NCBI GenBank assembly: GCA_918807975.1
Contig: OU964924.1
Coordinates: 7,576,501-7,640,500 of the forward strand
Reading direction: 5' to 3'
DNA: 64,000 nt
DNA from: Aplidium turbinatum
Taxonomy: Eukaryota > Chordata > Ascidiacea > Aplousobranchia > Polyclinidae
The stretch's first letter is position 1, and each line of letters begins with the position of its first letter. The position numbers were made by a program, and so were the translations under genes. Below, piece after piece: positions 56,650-64,000 of the stretch. Below the pieces are notes generated by a model. It did no database searches, had not been told where the DNA came from, and saw only the letters and a program-made list of their open reading frames with translations.

Positions 56650-57310
56650 ACAACTTTACCTAGAGCCAAACTTTTAATAAAAAGGACAATACGAATTATT
56701 GAGTGTTTCAAGGAAAATCCGGGAGAAAAACCCCAGTTGGCTTTAGCAGCGAAGGATAATTTAACGTTCAGAAATATTCCTCTGATACAGAATTCTAAAA
56801 TGGGGCCAATTAACGCGAATCAATTCATTCAGAACATTGTTAGCAGAATGCAAATGAGACTTTGCGCTAATGCCGATCTGACAATGGTCAGCTACTGATT
56901 GACATTCTTAACGTGCAACCTGAAAAAATAATACAAGGAAATTCGAGTGATGGAGAAGCAGAGGTGAGAAAAATTTGTAGACGCTTTGACATTGATGAAA
57001 TACAGTCAATCCAATGATTAAGAGATTTTAGTGAAAAAGTTAAAATTCTGCCTAATAATTTGAAGCCTCTTTTGAGAGCTATTTCAACTTTACCTTGTAT
57101 TGTTCGACAACAGAATGTGAACATGGTTTCAGTTTAATGAACAATATCATCACAGGTTTAAGAGCATCTTTGCTCATTGATAAATGAGAATGCAAGCTGT
57201 TTGAGGTTTATTAATTGCAATACCTGTGGCTCAATTTACCGCTAAAAATATGTAGGCTAAAATCCTGCCGGCTAAACCACCGATCAGCTAAGGATAGTCC
57301 ACTAGATTCC
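56650..57310 (+). mobile_element. hAT transposase C-terminal fragment
   Basis: Broken plus-strand frames read VRKICRRFDIDEIQSIQ, LRDFSEKVKILPNNLKPLLR, FSLMNNIITGLRASLLI and RFINCN, the C-terminal region of KIAA1586-like hAT transposases, the same lineage as 29915-31936. Ends not found. Two hairpins lie just upstream (56508-56540 and 56545-56590). Confidence 0.65.
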
Positions 57311-57879
57311 TAATTTGTAAAGAGGATAAAGATGTACTGTAGATTCCTCTCGTCAGGCTGTTTGGATAGTAGGCTAGCCTACTCATAGAAAAATAAACAA
57401 TTTTGTACTTCTCGTTCAATTTTGATGTTGATAGTTTATGTTATAGTAGAATAAAGGTTAGTATTTTGCAAGTTGTATTAGGCTATTTATCATTTCGGAA
57501 AATCTGACAGTATACCCTGTGCTTTTTTACGAATAGCCTACAGCACTCGATAGCTCGTACAAACCGCTACCACTACAACGAACCAGCAGCATTAGACTAA
57601 AACAGGTCGTTCGTAGCCCATCTACATTTGCGTAGTAAAAATAAAATATCAGTAACCTCTGAAGTACAAGTACATGAAGCTTCACACAAAATGGAAAGTA
57701 CATGACTTTTTGACTCTTTTTTATTTCTTTAAAGAAAATGTCTAAAAGACATTGTTAACTGAGGACAGTGACCAAGTTTCGACCAGAGGGATCTCTTCAG
57801 CGCAGTGAAATGACAGTAGAGAGTTGTCTTGAATTTTCGGATAAGGTGATGGTTTTTAAGACTGATTAGTAGGCCATTG

Positions 57880-58065
57880 AGAATTGATTTAATTTTTAAC
57901 TTCGAATTTCAGTGAAACGCAATTTTCCAGTCACTTAGACGGTATGATGTTTTTTGAAAAAAGTTGCGCTAAGAAATAATTTGAATTTGTTAAAAATAAA
58001 AACTTGAGAAAAATACATGAATTTGTTACTAAGCTAGGACATCATATCAGTTTGTATCCTCTGTG
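57880..58065 (-). mobile_element. Decayed relative of the MULE-like element centre
   Basis: On the minus strand, GAGGATACAAACTGATATGA, TTTTTATTTTTAACAAATTC, ATTTCTTAGCGCAACTT and GAAGTTAAAAATTAAATC align in order with 21770-21965. No TIR remains. Confidence 0.65.
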
Positions 58066-58079
58066 GATCCTTCTCTTGT

Positions 58080-59440
58080 ATCATGGGTCAGCTCAGTCCT
58101 ATAGAGTATAGATGTTTGCTGGTATTTTCTTTCTTCAGTTTCTTCAAAAATAAAGTGTTTGACAATATGAAGATAATTAAAGAATGAAAAACTTGCCGGA
58201 ATTCATCAACATCGGCCCTGCCTGATTAAGATGTCGGCTACGGCTACGGCTAGCGATTTTCCACAACGATTGTTCTTAATTCTTATTACCGAATTAGGCT
58301 ATCAATAAAAACAAATGACAGAAGAACACGGAGGAAGTGCATAAGGAAGGGCACAGCTGGTCAAACCTAATCAGTTTATTAAAATAAAGAAGTGTCATGG
58401 TAGCGGTAGAGTAGTAGCGCATAGTGTTGCACATTAGCACAACTATCCACCAGAATTATTTTTGTACTAAAATTCGTATCATCAAAACTTTACTTCTGTA
58501 GCTTTAATTTTTTGTACAAATTGTTAGTGATAATCTTTTCTCCTTACTTTGCTTTTGTTTTCGCATTTATCACTTTGGCGACCTTTGTGGTGAACCTAAT
58601 AATTGCTTTAATATTGTCAAAAATTTATTTCACTTGCAACCTTTGTAAAAACCATTGGAAATTGAAACTGGAATTGATTGATCAAACTGTATTTGAACAG
58701 AAGTAGTGTAGAATTTTGGCGCAAATTCTACTTTAGAGAATATCATTCTCAATGGCACCAAACAGTGGATCGGATTAGAATAATTTGTCGCTTGGATATG
58801 CGGTTTTGAGACCTCCAACAAGACAGAGAAACAAGCCAACACGGTCTTGAGTTCTGTTAGTTTATTGTGGCAGAAAGGTTGCAAGGTCGAGGTTGCAAGA
58901 TCACAAGGTCGTTTACCAAATTTATTGCGCAGACATACTTCAATCCTAAGTAGAGCTGGTGTAGGAGACAGTTCAGTCGACTAACCGAAGTCAGCAGGGC
59001 TTGAAGAATAAAATCATACTATTTACGTATTTCGTCGATTTATAGAGATATTAAAAGCTCCGTAAAAAAAACTTAAATATGAATACAACAAAGATATTTG
59101 TGACTTGTTTTTCAATAGGAACACTAGTTTTTTGTGTGAAATGATCTTTCAAATGTTAAATTCTACCCCTCTGGGAAAGCTCAACTCTACGCTTGAAGAA
59201 ATAAAGCTTTCGTGAACAAACAAAATCTGGAACTTAAAGTGCTGTTTTTATCCAATATGGTCTCAAAACAATGCAATTTTCAATGTTTGCATCAACAAAT
59301 TTAAAAGAATTCTTTTCCAATTGTTTTCCATCTCATACACTGTCGAAAACGCTCAAAATTTATCCCACTTTTTTTTAAACTTTCCTATCTGCCAAAGTCT
59401 TACAGATTTTTGGAAACAAACCTGCTTTAATTGATAGTGT
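58080..59440. other. No gene seen
   Basis: AT-rich. The plus frame at 58512-58706 is hydrophobic but has no splice or start context that I would trust. Confidence 0.4.
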
Positions 59441-59531
59441 CACCATTCACCAAGCAAATAATATTATGGAGTGTCGTTAGTTTATTTGACTTGTAACACA
59501 TTTTATTTTGCGTTTGTTTTTTCTGTTGTAG

Positions 59532-59683
59532 GATATCACAAGCGCAAATTAAAAACTCCTGAAAGAAATCCACTGAACTTCATTTTTCAACAACACAGTG
59601 TTTCATTCGGCATCTCCGGCCACTACGAAGTTGGTCGAATGCTATGTGCTGCTACTCAAGGCATAATGAAACTTAGTCAATAA
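59532..59683 (+). CDS. 3'-terminal exon of an unidentified gene
   Basis: A good acceptor (TTCTGTTGTAG at 59521-59531) precedes an open exon of 50 codons ending in TAA at 59681-59683. It enters in phase 1 and reads GYHKRKLKTPERNPLNFIFQ, then QHSVSFGISGHYEVGRML, then CAATQGIMKLSQ. The composition looks like a real conserved protein C-terminus, but I do not recognise it and cannot find the upstream exons. The independent decayed copy at 51106-51232 argues that this was part of a duplicated gene segment, so this copy could also be an orphaned exon. It converges on the minus-strand gene at 59869. Confidence 0.5.
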
Positions 59684-59868
59684 CCTTTGGCATTTTAAAA
59701 AGCTTTTCATTTGTTCACTTGAAGTTCCAGGTCTTCTTGTCAACTTGAACAAATATAACAGTGCAGCACTGCAGCTACTTCTGCGTACCCCACTGTGGTG
59801 TCATTTGAATTAAAGTCCTTCGCCACATCATGTCATCAATTTGTTTGGCGCAACAGGTTCACCACACT

Positions 59869-62237
59869 GAAACAAGGCAAGAACAAATGCATTAAAATGA
59901 GAATCGCACCATAATAAAGTTTTATAATAATGCTATAAGTCACCTTTTCAATTAGTAATTTTTTCACAACTTTTACAGTATGTATCTTTGTGCAGTCTTG
60001 TTCGTAAAAGTACCGACGCATACGGAAGTTCGTCAAAGACATAGGCTACACAAACTGGTGTGCCGCAGGATTGGTTGGTTGGTTGGTTTTAAATCTTTAT
60101 CCTCGGACTGACAAAGTCTTAATTAGTTATTCTTAGTAGTTTCTACAAGTAAAGCTAACTTTCAATGACTTTTATTGTGTATGGTTGCTTCGACGTGGCA
60201 GGTTCAATCAAAAAGTTAGTAAAAAACAATATTTCGAAATAAAGGTTGAGGGAGCAAGTCAATGTGCCGAGGTGAATCCCAAAATTCTTTGATGTGCGGT
60301 GGTCAAAAAAGTTTCAAAACCACTGCCCTCACGGACTGTAGGCTATAGGCTGGTGCAGACTCTTTTCAAATGGATGAGAACGCCAAAAAGCATAACGTAT
60401 TATCACCACGCAAATATACAGGATGCTCGAAAATACTTGTTACAATTTCAAAATGTTGAGAACTAAAATTATAACAGGATTTTATGAACACTCTGTGGGC
60501 TATATAAGTTACTCTTATCAGAGCGGTGCAGAATGTAGACCAAAGCTTCAACACTCACATTGGATGCTGTGGTCTCGCTTCAACGTCATTTGAATTGCTA
60601 GAAAATTGATGCATGATTTCTTGATAATGAGCGTAGGTGGGCAAGCTAGCGTAGGATACATTGGAGTGAAAATGATCAAACACACGCTGCTTCCTTTCAT
60701 GCTTGACCCTCATTGCATAAAGCAGCATTTTTAATTCTTCAGGTGAGACAATTGACCTGCCCGAACATCTTTCAGATTCAGCTGCTAGGAAATTTACGCC
60801 AGCGGGCCTGCAAAGTATTTTAATGTAGCCTAAATGTGAATGTATTTCTCAAAGGTAACTTTCCACTTCGAAATTTGATAGACTTTTTTAAATAGCTAGG
60901 CCTACAATGGTATAAAATGTTGAACAGCTGAAGTTTAAAAGCAGGTAGTCGGCTGCGTAGCCGAGTGGTGGGAACGTCTGCGCAACGTTCGAAAGGACGT
61001 GGATTCGACACCGCTCCAGAGCACGCGGCTGTGTCTCGGCAAAGATACTTAATGGCAAGCCAAAATAAGGAGAGCAGCTGACTCGAAGATTATATGTCAC
61101 TTCACTGCTTCCTGTCGTCTGTTGTATCGCATCTGTGATCACAGTGTACTGTATGTCATCGCAATGGGCGCAAATAAAAACACGATTATTATTATTAAAA
61201 CAATGAGGTTACAGAAACCTATTGAAATATATTTTCCATGTTTCAAACCTACAGTACAATAGTATTGATTAAAATTGACTTGGGGCCAAAACAACAAATT
61301 TACAACCACTGTTTAGAAACTTTTCTTCGCACAATTTCGCTATATTCACAATTCCGAAGCACAGCAACTGATCATGGGACCATCTTTGCTCACTAACCCA
61401 CGTATACGCTATGTAGAATTTTAAAAGAAAACTTCCTTGCGTCGCCATAAACAACTATTTTAATATACACTCTGTTAGAGTTTATCATATCATATCAACT
61501 AATTAGGCTACCATATGTAAAGTCTTACTTGGGAACAAACTCTTTTTTTTCATCGCCGTCGTCAAGTAAACGGTTGAAAAATGCTTCGTTAGCTTGAGTC
61601 AGCATTTCCGTATCTCTCGGAGTGAGATATTGACTCATTGGTGGTTTTCTGGCGGAGCTCTTCACGAGGGAGCTGTGAGATTGTTCATTTTTTATGTCAA
61701 GTTTAGCCGCTAAACCGCCGGTGATTGTTTCAATATTTTCGTCCGAGCTGGGCACATCTGAGGCCTCTGTGAGCGGAGATTCATTCTGCTGGTCAGAATT
61801 GTCATCTTCTTTAGCGTTGGTGCCATTCGATAACTTAGAGCAGGTAGACCCGGTGGTTATATCTTCAGTCGTTGTACTTAAAAAGCAACTACTCAAGTCC
61901 TCACAAAACTTATCTGAGTCAGGAGTTTCCTTCCCAGAAGATGAAGTGAAAATAAAATCAGAGCTTTCTTCATCCATCTTGTCATCCAATTCTGTACTTC
62001 TGTAGTCGTTATCACGTTTTTCATTAGCAGTGCCTACTGGACTCCATTTTAAATCTTTTTCCATCTCCAGATGATCATCACGTGCAAAATTGTTGGTCAT
62101 TGTATTGATGTCGCTGCTTGGTACAGTGAAGTCATGGCTTGGATAAAACAAGAGATAATTCAGGACTTTCGAATTTCTATATAGTTCTGTGGTATCGCGT
62201 GTAACTCCGCTTTGACTGCTGCTGGAGCTTGAAAATT
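59869..62237 (-). CDS. Unidentified Ser-rich acidic protein, at least five exons
   Basis: Exons 61529-62237, 60559-60807, 60407-60462, 59977-60045 and 59869-59876 join in frame with GT-AG borders and end at TGA (59869-59871), giving 362 residues without the 5' end. The first exon is acidic and Ser/Thr-rich (SSSSSSQSG, then DDKMDEESSDF), suggesting a disordered region. The next encodes a compact segment, FLAAESERCSGRSIVSPEEL followed by KMLLYAMRVKHERKQRVFDH. The short exons add ISQHFEIVTSIFEHPVYLR and AYVFDELPYASVLLRTRL. The frame at 61529 would run into TAA, but that TAA overlaps a GTAAGA donor, and splicing to 60807 keeps a coherent protein. The last two exons are less certain. No family recognised; upstream exons lie beyond 62240 or were not seen. 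Confidence 0.62.
60948..61198 (+). repeat. tRNA-derived SINE with (ATT)n tail
   Basis: The head has TGCGTAGCCGAGTGGTGG (A box) and GTGGATTCGACACCGC (B box) of Leu/Ser type. The element ends in GATTATTATTATT. It lies in an intron of the 59.9-62.2 kb gene, opposite strand. Confidence 0.8.
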
Positions 62238-62494
62238 CTGCAAGAATAATAGGATATAACATCAGAAAATGCAATCGATATAAGATCATTTGTTCTGTAA
62301 CTTACCATTTCACTTTTTACATTCTCATTCAATTAAGCTCACATTTTTGCTTCAAGATTTTAGCCAGATGCTACAACAGAGTCCATTGTCTCTGAGGTGT
62401 TTGTATGTTGCCCCTAAATAAGATACATACTCATCTTATAAGATATCCGTAAGAGTCCCTGACAAAGATTGCACCAGCGCAAAAAAATGGCCAT

Positions 62495-62955
62495 TTGGCA
62501 TATCAATATAGTCTAGAGAGATTCATTTCTCACACTGTACCACAAGCTGCATGTAGGCTACGTCTGAAACAGTTCAATCCAATGGAGTCAAACAGCAGTG
62601 AATCAAATTCAAAACTCAGCATAGTGTCATACAACTACAGAGGGTTGAACTCTTCAATCCGTGATATTCAACAACTGTGCCAATCTTATGATGTAATATT
62701 GCCTCAAGAAACATGGATTGCAAAACAAGACCTACACAGCCTCTTATCTACCAGTAACTATTCCTCTGCCCATGGCATCTTTGATGTATACTACTCAGAG
62801 AAGGTTTTGTCAGGTAGACCACAAAGAGGCTCTGCTATCTTATGGAGGAAAAATATCCAGGGTACATTCCACTCAATCTTCGACAATACTATTATAGGTT
62901 TGCAAGTTAAAACCCATGAATCTGATCTTTTTATTATAAATATATTGAACCATGG
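62495..62955 (+). mobile_element. LINE endonuclease-domain fragment
   Basis: The frame reads KLSIVSYNYRGLNSSIRDI, CQSYDVILPQETWI and GSAILWRKN, the N-terminal half of an APE-type endonuclease from a non-LTR retrotransposon. It breaks off near 62955, where unrelated sequence leads into the Penelope-like element. Confidence 0.8.
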
Positions 62956-63039
62956 GCATACGAAGCCGAGCAACGTTATCAAGTTTAACATATTAAAGAT
63001 TATTATATTTACAAAAAACACAAAACTAAGCAACAATTA

Positions 63040-63880
63040 AATATCGAACGTTTTCGACATCACAAGATGCCGACATCACATTTAAAGATAAAACCAAATT
63101 TATTGAAATCGACGAAAATGTTAAAGTACATCCACCAATTTCTAAAGAAAGATCTATTCAACATTACGTTAGAAAATGTTTGAAAAAACTCGATAAATAT
63201 CATACATCATAAAATCTCTGATCCCGACTGGAAGTTGCCCTTGAAAATTATATGGTTTGATCAAAGTACATAAGCCAGGCAATCCCGCAAGACCAGTCGT
63301 TTCCATGATTGGCACTCCGGAATATCAACTGGCAAAATTTCTGGACAATATCATAAAGCCGTACATTCCCAACACTTACATGCTAAATTCGACTAAACAA
63401 TTCATGGAAAAGCTGAAGGATTTTAAATGTCCTCCGAATAGTGTTATGGTGAGTTTCGATGTGACATCCCTATTTACTAACGTGCCGCTTCGAGAAACCA
63501 TTGATATTATTGCTGATCACATTTTTAATGACAACCAACCGCATCGACCACTCATTGAGAAAAAGGATTTCATAAAATTGTTAAATCTGGCCACTGAAAC
63601 TTCTTTTTAGCGCACTTAGAAACGAAAATGTTTGAAGTGTTCCGTGATTTTTACCTTAAAATGTATGTACGTTATGTTGACAATATTTTTGCAGTTTTTG
63701 ACAACGATCAGTCTTGTTCCCAATTTTTAAACCTTTTAAATGCTCAACATCAAAATATCAAATTTACAGTTGAAAAATCTGATGACACTATTGCCTTTTT
63801 AGATGTTGAAGAAAAAATAAACTATGACTCGTTTGACACACAAATCTGGAGAAAACCTCCAACACTGGCCTACTTTTAAA
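63040..63880 (+). mobile_element. Penelope-like element, reverse-transcriptase portion, broken
   Basis: Plus-strand frames carry Penelope RT signatures in order: KPGNPARPVVSMIGTPEYQL, SFDVTSLFTNVPL, YVRYVDNIFAVF (the YxDD-type catalytic site), HQNIKFTVEK and a closing FLDV...WRKPPT. The element is incomplete and broken; the GIY-YIG endonuclease part is not seen before the window ends. Penelope-like elements are known carriers of hammerhead ribozymes, which links it to the 20-kb repeat by inference. Confidence 0.82.
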
Positions 63881-64000
63881 TTACAACGCTTTTTGCCCAA
63901 ATAAGTGGAAATCTAGATTAATCTTAGGCTATGTCTTTTATCTCGTGCCCGTTTGGTTTGCTCGACGGACTTATTGTTCCACAATGAAACTAACAAGTTG

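Overview
The window looks like nuclear DNA of an animal, probably a marine invertebrate deuterostome (a tunicate is my guess, at low confidence). It is AT-rich, its genes are split by many GT-AG introns, and over half of the recognisable sequence is transposable-element debris, dominated by hAT elements with 8-bp target duplications. Nothing bacterial or organellar is present.

Host genes. (1) A complete NOP58 gene, the box C/D snoRNP core protein, lies on the minus strand at 34141-43207. I can trace 14 exons that join in one frame to a 520-residue protein. (2) An intronless multi-span membrane protein of about 318 residues lies just downstream on the same strand at 32908-33864. (3) A basic, Ser/Thr/Pro-rich protein of unknown family is spread over five exons at 12620-16584 (minus, about 373 residues). 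(4) A Ser-rich acidic protein of unknown family is encoded by at least five exons at 59869-62237 (minus, 5' end not found). (5) A single 3'-terminal exon lies at 59532-59683 (plus), with a decayed copy at 51106-51232.

Layout. 1-5.9 kb has no gene, only palindromic MITEs. 5.96-11.34 kb is a young, whole-looking Ty3/gypsy LTR element with identical 250-bp LTRs. 12.6-16.6 kb is gene 3. 17.4-32 kb is a dense nest of DNA transposons: hAT, piggyBac tail, a long-TIR MULE-like element, a 5'-truncated LINE, a 3.3-kb TIR element holding a 31-bp minisatellite, and a 2.0-kb hAT. It also holds an inverted repeat carrying two well-formed hammerhead ribozymes. 32.9-43.2 kb holds genes 2 and 1, with a decayed TIR element in a NOP58 intron. 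44-59 kb is again nested repeats: three hAT elements with clear 8-bp duplications, a LINE, tRNA-headed SINEs, and a duplicated 5' end of the membrane-protein gene cut in two by a hAT. 59.5-62.2 kb holds genes 5 and 4, which converge. 62.5-64 kb is a LINE endonuclease piece followed by a Penelope-like reverse transcriptase.

The observations most worth following are the hammerhead ribozyme pair at 19936-20349 with its degenerate relatives at 25.5 and 56.1 kb; the self-complementary primer-binding arrangement in the LTR element; the hAT-split duplication of the membrane-protein gene; and the two conserved-looking but unidentified genes.
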